Positions 54,661 to 63,531 of a stretch of DNA of 64,000 nt are shown one piece after another; within the stretch, counting starts at the first letter, position 1; each line of letters starts with the position of its first letter. Under the pieces are notes generated by a model. The model was not told the origin of the DNA. It ran no database searches and saw only the letters and a list, made by a program, of their open reading frames with translations. The DNA is taken from NCBI GenBank assembly GCA_004294135.1, contig RDZY01000012.1, positions 37,267 to 101,266 on the forward strand, read 5' to 3'. Position numbers and translations under genes: made by a program. The DNA is from Sphingobacteriia bacterium (GTDB taxonomy: Bacteria > Bacteroidota > Bacteroidia > Chitinophagales > Chitinophagaceae).

Positions 54661-55840
54661 CAATTATAAATGAGACAATTGCTGCGGCGACAGACTTTTT
54701 CGACTGCAATGCTATATTTTTTTCTACCCCATTAGCCGATAAAATAGTAACATCATTGGTATCTACTCCAAAGCCTGCCCCCACTGTTCTTAATGAATTA
54801 AGTACAATGGCATCTATATTCTTACGCTTGAGTTTTGCCAATGCATTTTCTTTTTCATTTTCCGTTTCTAATGCAAACCCTAATATATATTGATTTGTTT
54901 TTTTTTGTGCTCCAGCCATTGCTAAAATATCTATTGTAGGCTGTAACTCGAGTAGTAAGTGATCCGAGTGCTTTTTTATTTTTTCTGTATGTTTTATGGA
55001 AGGCGTAAAATCAGCAACCGCAGCACAGTAAACAGCAATATCAACTTGCCCCATTAATGGAGCAGCGGATTCGTACATTTCATCAGCAGAAATTACGCGC
55101 AAAATTTTTATGCCTTTATACAGCAATTGCTCTTGAGAAGGCCCTGTAATTAACAGCACCTCGGCACCTGCCATATACAATGATTCAGCAATGGCAAAAC
55201 CCATTTTTCCCGAAGAATAATTCCCAATAAAACGAACGGGGTCAATTGATTCATAAGTAGGCCCAGCTGTTACCAATACTTTCTTCCCACTCAATGATAT
55301 GCCCCTAAAAAAAGCCTCCGTACAAAATTGCAAAATTTCTTCGGGCTCAGCCATTCTACCTTCCCCAAATAACCCGCTTGCCAGTTCTCCTTTACCAACA
55401 GGAATAATAGTATTCCCGTATGACAATAGGGTGGATAGATTTTTTTTGGTAGAAAGATGATGCCACATATCCTCATCCATAGCTGGTGCCACCACAACGG
55501 CACAGGTAGCAGATAAATAAACGGCCTGTAAAATATTATCACATAAACCGTTGGCCATTTTAGCCAAGGTATTGCAGCTTAGTGGTGCAATAATAAAGAG
55601 ATCTGCCCAACGACCTAATTCAACATGATTGGCCCATTGGTCTGATTCAACCAACTCACTGAAGACCGAATTTTTACACAGGGTAGATAATACCAAGGGG
55701 GATACAAAAGATTTGGCTGACGGTGTCATCACCACTTTTACTTCAGCACCAGCTTTAACCAATAACCTGATAAGCAAAATGCTTTTATAAGCAGCAATAC
55801 TGCCAGTGATGCCAACTAATATTTTTTTATCTGATAACAT
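54644..55840 (-). CDS. coaBC: Bifunctional phosphopantothenoylcysteine decarboxylase / phosphopantothenate-cysteine ligase
   Basis: A 398-residue two-domain enzyme of coenzyme A synthesis. The N-terminal flavoprotein CoaC half has GITGSIAAYKS, the active-site histidine in NHVELGRWAD (His72) and APAMDEDMW (118-126, with D where E. coli has N). The substrate clamp reads ELASGLFGEGRM: the catalytic cysteine of E. coli CoaC is serine here (Ser155). The CoaB half begins near 184 (VLVTAGPTYESIDPVRFIGNYSSG). The ATG giving MLSDKKILVG is preferred over a start six codons upstream. A strong hairpin lies 16 bases before the start. Confidence 0.93.
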   Translation of the reverse strand: MLSDKKILVGITGSIAAYKSILLIRLLVKAGAEVKVVMTPSAKSFVSPLVLSTLCKNSVFSELVESDQWANHVELGRWADLFIIAPLSCNTLAKMANGLCDNILQAVYLSATCAVVVAPAMDEDMWHHLSTKKNLSTLLSYGNTIIPVGKGELASGLFGEGRMAEPEEILQFCTEAFFRGISLSGKKVLVTAGPTYESIDPVRFIGNYSSGKMGFAIAESLYMAGAEVLLITGPSQEQLLYKGIKILRVISADEMYESAAPLMGQVDIAVYCAAVADFTPSIKHTEKIKKHSDHLLLELQPTIDILAMAGAQKKTNQYILGFALETENEKENALAKLKRKNIDAIVLNSLRTVGAGFGVDTNDVTILSANGVEKNIALQSKKSVAAAIVSFIIDELYA

Positions 55841-55856
55841 AAAGGCTAAAAGTAAC

Positions 55857-55884
55857 AAAAAACGACAGTAAAATACTGTCGTTT
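55857..55884 (-). terminator. Perfect hairpin between rpoZ and coaBC
   Basis: Arms AAACGACAGTA and TACTGTCGTTT pair perfectly over 11 bases around a three-base loop. On the minus strand the last T of the stem runs into more T (six in a row), then G and another U-rich stretch. It is a good intrinsic terminator of the bamD-rpoZ unit, 16 bases before the coaBC ATG. Confidence 0.7.
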
Positions 55885-55908
55885 CAAATCATTTCAGAAA
55901 GATTTAGC

Positions 55909-56253
55909 TTATCTGAATAAATCGGTATCGTTGTTTCTTCTATAATATATTTTGCCTTCCATAAACTCTTGGGTTGCCAAGATAGCGGGGTTGGGCATTT
56001 TTTCATATGCTCTAGAAATTTCAATCTGCTCCTTATTTTCGTGAATTTCTTCTAAACTATCGGTATGGCTTGCGAATTCCTCTAGTTTATTATGTAATTC
56101 TTCTCTAATTGTAATATTAATTTGGTTGGCTCTTCTAGAAATAATTGCAATTGACTCATACAAATTTCCCGTTTTTTCTTTTATAGAAATCAGGCTTTTC
56201 GTTTCTACTACGCTTGCAGTATTGGCACTCATTTGCCTTCTAAGTTTACTCAT
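55909..56253 (-). CDS. rpoZ: RNA polymerase omega subunit
   Basis: A 114-residue protein matching the Bacteroidota omega (Rpb6-like) form: NLYESIAIISRRANQINITIREEL near residue 30 is the conserved beta'-binding helix region. It helps RNA polymerase assembly. The start overlaps the bamD stop by four bases, so translation of the two is coupled, linking an envelope lipoprotein with a polymerase subunit in one transcript. Confidence 0.87.
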   Translation of the reverse strand: MSKLRRQMSANTASVVETKSLISIKEKTGNLYESIAIISRRANQINITIREELHNKLEEFASHTDSLEEIHENKEQIEISRAYEKMPNPAILATQEFMEGKIYYRRNNDTDLFR

Positions 56254-57050
56254 TTTTTACGGTTTTTAAGTATGTTAAGGGTTTGTGTTTTATATTTAGA
56301 TACTTCTGTAAGGTACTTACTTTCGTTGAATCGATCATTAAATTCACCACATTCAGCTATTACTTTCTCAAATCGCTCTTGCTGCTTTTCCTCATAACTC
56401 ATTTCAGCATACTTGAAATACGATTTAATCATCAGTAACTTGTATTCGTCTGACTGCTTCGAGTCTGGAAAATTATCTGCAACATTTCCGAAAGCGATGG
56501 CTGCTGCCTTATAAAATCCTAAGTTATAATATAATTCTGCACTTAAGAAGTCTTTGCGTTCTAATTTTTCTCTACACAAATCAATAATATTGGTTGCATC
56601 CTGAATTTTAGGAGAAGTTGGATGAGTGCTAATGAATGCCTGCATTAGTCCCATTGTTTTGGTAGTATTGGTTTGATCCAATTCTACTTTAGGAGATTGT
56701 TTAAAATAACAATAGGCGCGCATATATTCACAGTCCTCACTCTTTAAACTGGCAGGGAAATTTTCGACAAAACTTTTGAACATATTCTCTGCATTCAAAT
56801 AGTCTTTTGTGTAATAATAGCAATAGGCATATTTGTAATATATATCCTCATAGCGAGTAGACCCTTTTAGGTAAGGGAATATATCATCAAAGAGCCTTAA
56901 CGCATCTGCATAATTTTTATTTACATAGTACTGCTCCGCCATCTTGTATTTATACTCATAATCCTTGCTTTTCATGATCTTAGAAAACTTAGTAGCACAG
57001 GAGGAGCACAATAGTGTTAATGACAACAGAAAAATTAGAAATCTACCCAT
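56250..57050 (-). CDS. bamD: Outer membrane assembly lipoprotein BamD
   Basis: A 266-residue lipoprotein of the BAM complex, which inserts barrels into the outer membrane. A signal sequence ends in the lipobox CSSC (cysteine about residue 18). The body is TPR-like: YKMAEQYYVNKNYADALRLFDDIFPY and later NLGFYKAAAIAFGNVADNFPDS show the helix-turn-helix repeats. I chose the ATG giving MGRFLIFLL; one four codons upstream would overlap the promoter box. Length is typical. Confidence 0.9.
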   Translation of the reverse strand: MGRFLIFLLSLTLLCSSCATKFSKIMKSKDYEYKYKMAEQYYVNKNYADALRLFDDIFPYLKGSTRYEDIYYKYAYCYYYTKDYLNAENMFKSFVENFPASLKSEDCEYMRAYCYFKQSPKVELDQTNTTKTMGLMQAFISTHPTSPKIQDATNIIDLCREKLERKDFLSAELYYNLGFYKAAAIAFGNVADNFPDSKQSDEYKLLMIKSYFKYAEMSYEEKQQERFEKVIAECGEFNDRFNESKYLTEVSKYKTQTLNILKNRKK

Positions 57051-57059
57051 AGAAGTTGG

Positions 57060-57067
57060 CAAAATTA
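57060..57067 (-). promoter_or_regulatory. -7 promoter box (TAATTTTG) of bamD
   Basis: An exact TAnnTTTG match on the minus strand ending nine bases before the chosen bamD ATG. It lies downstream of the rpsA terminator, so bamD-rpoZ form their own unit. Confidence 0.5.
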
Positions 57068-57132
57068 GGTATAAAAAGGCAATTTATAAAGGGTTTTTAT
57101 CAAATCGAGATAAGATGGCGTTAATTATTAGC

Positions 57133-57172
57133 TAAAAAGGCTACCCCACGTTTTAAAGCGGGGCAGCCTTTT
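57133..57172 (-). terminator. Terminator of rpsA
   Basis: Arms AAAAGGCTGCCCC and GGGGTAGCCTTTT (minus strand) pair over 13 positions with one mismatch, loop of 12 bases, followed by TTTTTAGC. It lies 21 bases after the rpsA stop. The A-rich side also makes it usable in the other direction. Confidence 0.7.
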
Positions 57173-57192
57173 CTATTACAACTCAGGTGATA

Positions 57193-59127
57193 TTACTTAT
57201 TATCACCCTCTCCTTCCTGCAATTTAGCCTTGATTTCAGCGAGAGCACCCAAATCACCCAAAGTAGATTTTTCAACCTTACTTTGAATATTTTTTACTGC
57301 TTTTTTAGTGCTGTCAGACTCAGCTTTCGCTTCTTTCTTAGCCGCTTCTTTCTCTTCAGCTATATGCTGCTCCCAAATGCGGGCGTGACTTAAAACGATG
57401 CGTTTTTCATTGCGATCAAATTCAATAACCACGAATTGAGCGGTTTCATCTGCTTTTACTTGTGTGCCATCTTCCTTATTCAGGTGACGGTTGGGAGCAA
57501 AACCTTCTAAACCATACTGCAATTGAACCAAAGCACCTTTGTCGTCTTTACGGGTAACTGTTCCTTCATGCACAGATGCAATAGCAAAAGTTTCTTCTAA
57601 TGAGTTCCAAGGATCTTCTTCCAATTGCTTGTGACCCAATTGTAGTTTACGGTTTTCTTTATCAATACTTAAGATCAATATGTCAATTTGCTCACCTACT
57701 TTGGTATAATCGCTTGGGTGATTGAAACGCTTCAACCAGCTCAAATCACTGATATGAATCATTCCCCCAATACCTGGCTCTAATTCAACAAATACGCCAT
57801 AAGGAGTGATGTTTTTCACCAACCCTTTGTGCTTGCTGCTCTCTGGAAATTTGTTTTCAATAGTATTCCAAGGATCTTGGCTCATCTGCTTAATACTCAA
57901 GCTCATCTTGCGTGCATCGGTATCTAAGGTTACTACTTTAGCCTCATGTTCATCTCCCAATTTGAAGAACTCTTTTGCATTAATTGGGGTGTTTGCCCAA
58001 GTAATTTCAGAAACGTGAACCAGTCCTTCAACGCCAGGTTGAATTTCTAAGAATGCACCATAATCTTCAATATTTACTACCTTACCTTTTACCACAGTAG
58101 CTTCTGCCAAACCTTCTGGCAATACATCCCATGGATGCGGAGTCAGTTGTTTTAGACCCAAGCTGATGCGTTTTTTATCATCATCAAAGTCTAATACAAC
58201 CACCTGTAATTTCTGATCCATTTTCACCACTTCACTAGGATGAGAAATTCTACCCCATGAAATATCGGTGATATATAATAATCCGTCTAATCCACCCAAG
58301 TCCATGAATGCCCCAAAGTCTGTGATATTTTTAACCACACCTTCTAGAACTTGACCTTTCTCTAATTTGCTCATGATCTCTGCACGTTGTGCTTCAATAT
58401 CACTTTCAATGAGGGCTTTGTGAGATACAACGGCATTCTTAATGGTTTCATTTATTTTAACCACTTTAAATTCCATGGTCTTACCCACAAACTGATCGTA
58501 ATCAGTTACGGGTTTAACATCAATCTGAGAACCTGGCAAGAATGTTTCCATTCCGAATACGTCTACAATTAAACCACCTTTGGTTTTGCTGGTTACAGTA
58601 CCGGTAACCACTTCGCCAGTTTTGTGAACCTCTACAATTCGCTCCCATGCGCGATAGATACGAGCAGACTTACGACTTAAATGCAGGTTGCCTAATCTAT
58701 CTTCTTTTTCTACCACCATCACTTCTACTTGATCCCCAATAGCCAATCCTGGCACATCACGGAATTCATTCAAAGAGATAAGTCCATCACTTTTAAATCC
58801 GATGTTTATTACCACATCTGTTTTGGTTAAAGCTACTACGCCACCTTTTACAATTTCGCCATCCCCAATTTGGATGAAAGTATTATCGTAAACTTTGTCG
58901 TATTTCACACGTTCCGCTTCAGCGTAGTGACTCACATTACGCTTGTCAATACTCCAGTCAAAATCATCATGTGCCGTTTCTACAATTGGTGCTTCTACAA
59001 CCGCTGCAATGGCAACTGGCTGCTCAACTTCAGGTGCATTTGTTGTCGCAGTAGGAAGGTCAACAGCTTCTATTGCTGCCGCATTCTCCTGAGCATCTGC
59101 GTTTAGTTGTTTGTTAAATAAATTCAT
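57193..59127 (-). CDS. rpsA: 30S ribosomal protein S1
   Basis: A 644-residue protein with six S1 OB-fold repeats. Recurrent segments include GVVKNITDFGAFMDLGGLDGLLYITDISWGR near residue 262, GKVVNIEDYGAFLEIQPGVEGLVHVSEI near 348 and GLVKNITPYGVFVELEPGIGGMIHISDL near 435. The first about 60 residues are an acidic and alanine/valine-rich extension, longer than in E. coli S1; the C-terminus is lysine and glutamate rich. S1 binds mRNA leaders for translation initiation; in this phylum, where Shine-Dalgarno sites are weak, its role is of interest. An exact promoter box lies 30 bases upstream. Confidence 0.95.
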   Translation of the reverse strand: MNLFNKQLNADAQENAAAIEAVDLPTATTNAPEVEQPVAIAAVVEAPIVETAHDDFDWSIDKRNVSHYAEAERVKYDKVYDNTFIQIGDGEIVKGGVVALTKTDVVINIGFKSDGLISLNEFRDVPGLAIGDQVEVMVVEKEDRLGNLHLSRKSARIYRAWERIVEVHKTGEVVTGTVTSKTKGGLIVDVFGMETFLPGSQIDVKPVTDYDQFVGKTMEFKVVKINETIKNAVVSHKALIESDIEAQRAEIMSKLEKGQVLEGVVKNITDFGAFMDLGGLDGLLYITDISWGRISHPSEVVKMDQKLQVVVLDFDDDKKRISLGLKQLTPHPWDVLPEGLAEATVVKGKVVNIEDYGAFLEIQPGVEGLVHVSEITWANTPINAKEFFKLGDEHEAKVVTLDTDARKMSLSIKQMSQDPWNTIENKFPESSKHKGLVKNITPYGVFVELEPGIGGMIHISDLSWLKRFNHPSDYTKVGEQIDILILSIDKENRKLQLGHKQLEEDPWNSLEETFAIASVHEGTVTRKDDKGALVQLQYGLEGFAPNRHLNKEDGTQVKADETAQFVVIEFDRNEKRIVLSHARIWEQHIAEEKEAAKKEAKAESDSTKKAVKNIQSKVEKSTLGDLGALAEIKAKLQEGEGDNK

Positions 59128-59157
59128 ACAATGTATCCGATGGTTTTAATCGGGACG

Positions 59158-59165
59158 CAAAGGTA
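59158..59165 (-). promoter_or_regulatory. -7 promoter box (TACCTTTG) of rpsA
   Basis: An exact TAnnTTTG match on the minus strand, ending 30 bases before the rpsA ATG. Unlike the leaderless genes, rpsA would have a real 5' leader, which fits autoregulation of S1. Confidence 0.55.
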
Positions 59166-59266
59166 CAAATAAGACGGTAAAAACTGCTGAAAATGTTAAA
59201 AAAATACCTGCGCACCCAGCTACACTTGTAAACTCGTACCTTCAAGGTAGGACTGTATTGAAATCC

Positions 59267-59635
59267 ATGAGAAAATTTATTGTCTTCGCTTTTTTTTCTT
59301 GTTTACTGCCCTACTTTTTGAACGCCCAAAAGCTGCCAAAAGGAATGGATAAGGCTTTGGCAGCTCAAGAAAAAGCTAGAAAAACGACTGAAAAAGTAAA
59401 TTTTGCCAAGGGCAAAAGAAAAAAAATACCAGCCAATTCTTTTGAATTCGCCAGTTATGGTTCCAAAGATTCAAAACAGCCTGAATCTAACAAAGATATT
59501 TTGCGGAGAATTAATGAAAGGATCAATTCAAATATGAGCCAACAAAAACAGGCTACTCCCGCTAAAAAATATAATTCAACCGATTTTAAATTTGGTTCTG
59601 CTAAAAAAGCAATCAGTGATAATAAAAATAATTAG
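59267..59635 (+). CDS. Small secreted basic protein of unknown function
   Basis: A 122-residue protein with a signal peptide (about 1-20, ending LNAQ), then a low-complexity, lysine-rich body (KLPKGMDKALAAQEKARKTT), lacking cysteine. The motif DFKFGSAKKA near the C-terminus echoes the earlier SFEFASYGSKDSK. No family is recognised. An in-frame TTG three codons upstream is less likely than this ATG. The next gene, also a small secreted lysine-rich protein, lies 26 bases on, so they may be one unit. A 13-base inverted repeat lies about 18 bases upstream. Confidence 0.55.
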   Translation: MRKFIVFAFFSCLLPYFLNAQKLPKGMDKALAAQEKARKTTEKVNFAKGKRKKIPANSFEFASYGSKDSKQPESNKDILRRINERINSNMSQQKQATPAKKYNSTDFKFGSAKKAISDNKNN

Positions 59636-59661
59636 TATCTTGAATTCATAATATTGCCGTT

Positions 59662-59958
59662 ATGAAAAAATTACTACTTGTTATTACAGCGTTGGTACTC
59701 TTCCAACTGAACTCAACTGCACAAAAAACATTGAATGACGTAAAGAAGGTAGAGCAAATTCAAAAACTTCTTGCAAAGGATGGCACAATACGAAAAGGTG
59801 CTGACAAAAATAGCTTGAATAAAAAAGATGGTAGTCCCGATATGCGATTCAAAGCAAATCAAAAAAAAGCAGTTGGACCAATGAAAGCTGATGGTACACC
59901 CGACTTACGCTTTAAAGCAAACCAAAAAACAAGTCCCGACTCTAAAAAGAAAAACTAG
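59662..59958 (+). CDS. Small secreted protein with a DGxPDxRFKANQK repeat
   Basis: A 98-residue protein with a signal peptide (about 1-20, ending STAQ). The second half has two near-identical 15-residue repeats, KKDGSPDMRFKANQK and KADGTPDLRFKANQK, followed by a lysine-rich end. I recall DGTPDMRYKxN-type repeats in many short Bacteroidota secreted proteins, without known function. The basic nature suggests a surface or nucleic-acid/polyanion contact, but this is inference. Confidence 0.65.
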   Translation: MKKLLLVITALVLFQLNSTAQKTLNDVKKVEQIQKLLAKDGTIRKGADKNSLNKKDGSPDMRFKANQKKAVGPMKADGTPDLRFKANQKTSPDSKKKN

Positions 59959-59987
59959 CTTGTTGCGTTTATTCGCTTCTGCACAGT

Positions 59988-61232
59988 TTAGTACTTGTCT
60001 GTAATAGCAGAAGCTGCAATCCATCCGCTGGTCCATGCATGCTGAAAGTTAAAGCCGCCGGTAATTCCATCGATGTCCATAATCTCACCCGCAAAAAACA
60101 GGTTGTGAATGAGTTTGCTTTCCATTGTTTGTGCATTAATTTCCGCAAGTGTAATACCTCCACAGGTTACAAACTCTTCTTTAAAAGTAGTTTTCCCTTT
60201 TACTTCAAATGGAAAAACGGTGAGCAGTTGAATGAGTTTATTTTGTTGCTGCGATTTTAATTCTGCCCAACGAATGTCCGCTGCAATTCCACTAGATTCC
60301 AACATGAAATTCCATAATCTTGCAGGAAGAGAGAACGGATTTTTACCCCCCATTTTTTGCGCGGCAAATTGCTCTCTATAAAACCCCCACTCATCTCTTA
60401 ATTGTGCTTCATTGGTATCCCCCAGCCAATTCACCTGAATAGTAAAGTGATACTGCATCTCCGAGAGTTGTCGCGCCCCCCAGGCAGATAATCGCAATAT
60501 TACGGGACCGCTTAATCCCCAGTGGGTAATCAGTAAGGGGCCTGCTTCTTTTAGTTTGGTGCCTACAATTTTTACGGTTGCATGGGGCACACTTAATCCC
60601 ATTAAAGTTGCAATGGGGTGCTTGGGAATATTAAAAGTAAACAGTGATGGAACAGGTGATTGTATGGTATGGTTTAATTTACGCAACCAATTAAACATTT
60701 CAGATTTGGGATAGCCACCGCAAGCAATACAAATAAACTGGGTATTCATACTTAAAGATTCTGGCGTTGCATTTGAGGTGCTCCCTACTATGAGTTTGAA
60801 TCCTTCAAGGGTTTGCTCAATACTTTTTACTTCCGAATGCAATATTATTTGAACCTTAAATTGGTCGGCTTCTTTGAGTAAGCAATCGATGATGGTTTGT
60901 GATTGGTTGGTAGTGGGGAACATTCTTCCATCGCTTTCTTGGTGCAGACCAACGCCTCTTTCTAAAAACCACTGGATGGTATGATTGGTATTAAACTGAT
61001 GAAACGCTTTTTTTAAGAATGTTTCACCGCGAGGGTATTTTTTTACCAGTGTAGGAATTTCAAAACATGCATGAGTAGTATTACACCTACCACCTCCGCT
61101 TACTTTCACCTTAGATAATAGTTTGCCTGATTTCTCCAGCAATATCACTTTCAGGTCTGGTCGCAGCCTTGCTGCATTTACAGCACAGAAAAACCCTGCT
61201 GCACCACCGCCTATGACTATGAGTTTTTGCAT
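59988..61232 (-). CDS. FAD-dependent oxidoreductase of the HI0933/YhiN type
   Basis: A 414-residue flavoprotein. The FAD-binding dinucleotide loop IGGGAAGFFCAVNAARL lies at residues 7-23; the family's KVSGGGRCNTTH follows at about 42-53; the second FAD contact near the end is GEIMDIDGITGGFNFQHAWTSG. Members include BaiN-type proteins of unclear substrate. It lies 27 bases after map on the same strand, so it shares a transcript or at least lies in its wake. This position is normally taken by infA in spc operons. Confidence 0.85.
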   Translation of the reverse strand: MQKLIVIGGGAAGFFCAVNAARLRPDLKVILLEKSGKLLSKVKVSGGGRCNTTHACFEIPTLVKKYPRGETFLKKAFHQFNTNHTIQWFLERGVGLHQESDGRMFPTTNQSQTIIDCLLKEADQFKVQIILHSEVKSIEQTLEGFKLIVGSTSNATPESLSMNTQFICIACGGYPKSEMFNWLRKLNHTIQSPVPSLFTFNIPKHPIATLMGLSVPHATVKIVGTKLKEAGPLLITHWGLSGPVILRLSAWGARQLSEMQYHFTIQVNWLGDTNEAQLRDEWGFYREQFAAQKMGGKNPFSLPARLWNFMLESSGIAADIRWAELKSQQQNKLIQLLTVFPFEVKGKTTFKEEFVTCGGITLAEINAQTMESKLIHNLFFAGEIMDIDGITGGFNFQHAWTSGWIAASAITDKY

Positions 61233-61259
61233 AAAAGGTGTAGGGTTTAAGGTAGAAGA

Positions 61260-62063
61260 TTAATAATAAGCACTATTCAAATTTGTGTTTGCCTTTTCTG
61301 CTGCTTCTATAATGCTGTAATCAGACAGTATCAATGCCTTATTTCTTTTCACGCAAACATCGTGTTCAAAATGAACAGATGGTTTACCATCGCGCGTGCG
61401 AACCGTCCACCCATCGTCTTCTGTGTAAACATCTTTTGTGCCCATATTAATCATGGGTTCTATTGCCAATACTAGATTTTCTTTTAGCTTCGGACCTGTT
61501 CCACGCTTACCGTAATTGGGCATTTGAGGATCTTCGTGGAGGCTTCTGCCCAAGCCGTGACCAACTAATTCTCTCACAACGCCATATCCATTTTTAATTT
61601 CTGTATGTTCTTGTATGGCATAAGAGATATCACCTATCCGGTTATTTATGGTGGCTTTCTCAATGCCTTTATAAAGCGATTCTTTGGTTACTTTTACTAA
61701 ATTCAGCACATCAGCAGAAACTTCTCCTAGTACAAAAGTATAAGCATGGTCTCCATGCCAACCATTCAAAATCACCCCCATATCTATGGACACAATATCA
61801 CCATTTTTAAGTGGTGTATCATTTGGAAAACCATGTACTACCACATCATTTACAGAGGCGCAAATGGTAAATGGATACCCACGATAATTTAAAAAAGAGG
61901 AAATGGCTTGTTTCCCTTTGATAAAATCAGCACACAATGTATTAATCTGCAACGTAGTCATGCCGGGTTGCAATACTTTGGCAACTTCGGTCAACGTTTT
62001 ACTCACCAATAGCGCAGCATCTCTCATCTGTGCTATTTCAGATTCCGTTTTATAAATGATCAT
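61260..62063 (-). CDS. map: Methionine aminopeptidase, type I
   Basis: A 267-residue enzyme that removes the initiator methionine. The five metal ligands are visible: Asp94, Asp105, His169, Glu202 and Glu233; His77 (VVVHGFP) completes the active site. The ATG giving MIIYKTESEIAQ matches family starts; another six codons upstream lies just after the secY terminator. It lies behind secY, as in many spc operons, but an intrinsic terminator separates them. Confidence 0.94.
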   Translation of the reverse strand: MIIYKTESEIAQMRDAALLVSKTLTEVAKVLQPGMTTLQINTLCADFIKGKQAISSFLNYRGYPFTICASVNDVVVHGFPNDTPLKNGDIVSIDMGVILNGWHGDHAYTFVLGEVSADVLNLVKVTKESLYKGIEKATINNRIGDISYAIQEHTEIKNGYGVVRELVGHGLGRSLHEDPQMPNYGKRGTGPKLKENLVLAIEPMINMGTKDVYTEDDGWTVRTRDGKPSVHFEHDVCVKRNKALILSDYSIIEAAEKANTNLNSAYY

Positions 62064-62089
62064 ATTATTTCTTCGGGTCATTAGGTATT

Positions 62090-62125
62090 AAAAAGAAACC
62101 TGTTTAGCAGTGCCAAACAGGTTTC
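62090..62125 (-). terminator. Perfect hairpin with U tract after secY
   Basis: Arms GAAACCTGTTT and AAACAGGTTTC pair over 11 bases around a nine-base loop, then TTTTT on the minus strand. It starts 25 bases after the secY stop and ends about 26 bases before the map ATG. Confidence 0.75.
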
Positions 62126-62149
62126 AAAGTTCGTAATTATTTTCTTTAT

Positions 62150-63496
62150 TTAAATAGTTGTATTGGCTACCCCTTGTCTTCCTTGCACCCTACCACTGTT
62201 CATTAATCCGTCGTATTGGCGCATTAATAAATAGGTTTCAATTTGTTGTAAGGTATCAAGTACAACCCCGACCATAATCAGCAAAGATGTTCCTCCAAAG
62301 AAAGTGCTGAACCCTTGCGTTACACCCAAGCGTTGGGCAAAACCGGGTAAAATACCTACTAAGGCTAAGAAAATAGCACCGGGTAAAGTAATTCTATCCA
62401 TAATAGCACCAATATAATCGGCAGTAGGCTGACCAGGCTTAACACCAGGAACAAATCCATTATTGCGCTTTAAATCTTCCGCTATTTGCTTTGGATTAAA
62501 AATCAAAGCAGTATATAAGAAAGTAAAGCCAATTACCATTACTGAGTATATAACCATATACCAAAGATTACTATGATCATTGAAAATCTTAACAATACCC
62601 TGAGCAGAATCTATATTTGTAAAGGAAACCAATGTAGGTAAGAACATGATGGCTTGAGCAAAAATAATGGGCATTACACCAGCACTATTTACTTTAACAG
62701 GCAGAAATTGTCGAGCACCTCCAAATTGTCTATTACCTATAATTTGTTTGGCATAACTTACTGGAATTTTCCGAACACCTTGTACCAAAATGATCAATCC
62801 CATAATAATACTAACCAATATGGCAATCTCAATTAAAAATATCAATAGACCACCGCCGCCATTCACACCTTTTGCAGTAAATTCTTGAATAATAGATTGG
62901 GGAAGTCGCGCCAAAATACCTACCATAATAATAATAGAAGTACCATTACCCAATCCTTTATCTTGAATTCTTTCTCCGAGCCACATAACGAATAGTGTAC
63001 CAGCAGTTAAAGTAACAACTGTTGAAAACCAGAAGAAGGATTTGTATGCCGGTAAAATAGCTTCCGCATAACCGGGACTATTTAAGTACGCCACATAAGC
63101 TCCTGCTTGGAACAAAGTAACAATAACAGTGAGGTATCGAGTCCACTGGTTGATTTTTTTACGGCCACTCTCACCTTCCTTCTGCACTTTCTGCAATTGA
63201 GGAACCAAAATAGTCATCAACTGCATAAAGATAGAAGCAGAGATATAAGGCATGATTCCCAATGCAAGAATAGAGGCTTGAGAAAATGCTCCACCGGCAA
63301 ACATATCGAAGATGCCTAGCAGCCCATTACTTTTAGCTGCGGTTGCAGCAGCTTCTATTTTGTTTGGATCAATACCTGGAAGTACAATATGGGTACCGAA
63401 GCGGTAGGTCAACACCAAAGCAAGGGTTACAACGATTTTATTTCGTAACTCTTCAATGGTCCAAATATTTCTGAAAGTCTGAACTAATTTTTTCAC
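62150..63496 (-). CDS. secY: Protein translocase subunit SecY
   Basis: A 448-residue inner-membrane channel of Sec export with ten helices. Family markers are KIVVTLALVLTYRFGTHIVLPG near the N-terminus, SGRKKINQWTRYLTV (about 105-120), and GFVPGVKPGQPTADYI (about 340). Length is normal. It follows rplO by 77 bases that contain a terminator-like hairpin. Confidence 0.96.
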   Translation of the reverse strand: MKKLVQTFRNIWTIEELRNKIVVTLALVLTYRFGTHIVLPGIDPNKIEAAATAAKSNGLLGIFDMFAGGAFSQASILALGIMPYISASIFMQLMTILVPQLQKVQKEGESGRKKINQWTRYLTVIVTLFQAGAYVAYLNSPGYAEAILPAYKSFFWFSTVVTLTAGTLFVMWLGERIQDKGLGNGTSIIIMVGILARLPQSIIQEFTAKGVNGGGGLLIFLIEIAILVSIIMGLIILVQGVRKIPVSYAKQIIGNRQFGGARQFLPVKVNSAGVMPIIFAQAIMFLPTLVSFTNIDSAQGIVKIFNDHSNLWYMVIYSVMVIGFTFLYTALIFNPKQIAEDLKRNNGFVPGVKPGQPTADYIGAIMDRITLPGAIFLALVGILPGFAQRLGVTQGFSTFFGGTSLLIMVGVVLDTLQQIETYLLMRQYDGLMNSGRVQGRQGVANTTI

Positions 63497-63531
63497 TTCA
63501 CTAAATTAAATGGCGTTAAAATGCTAAAACC

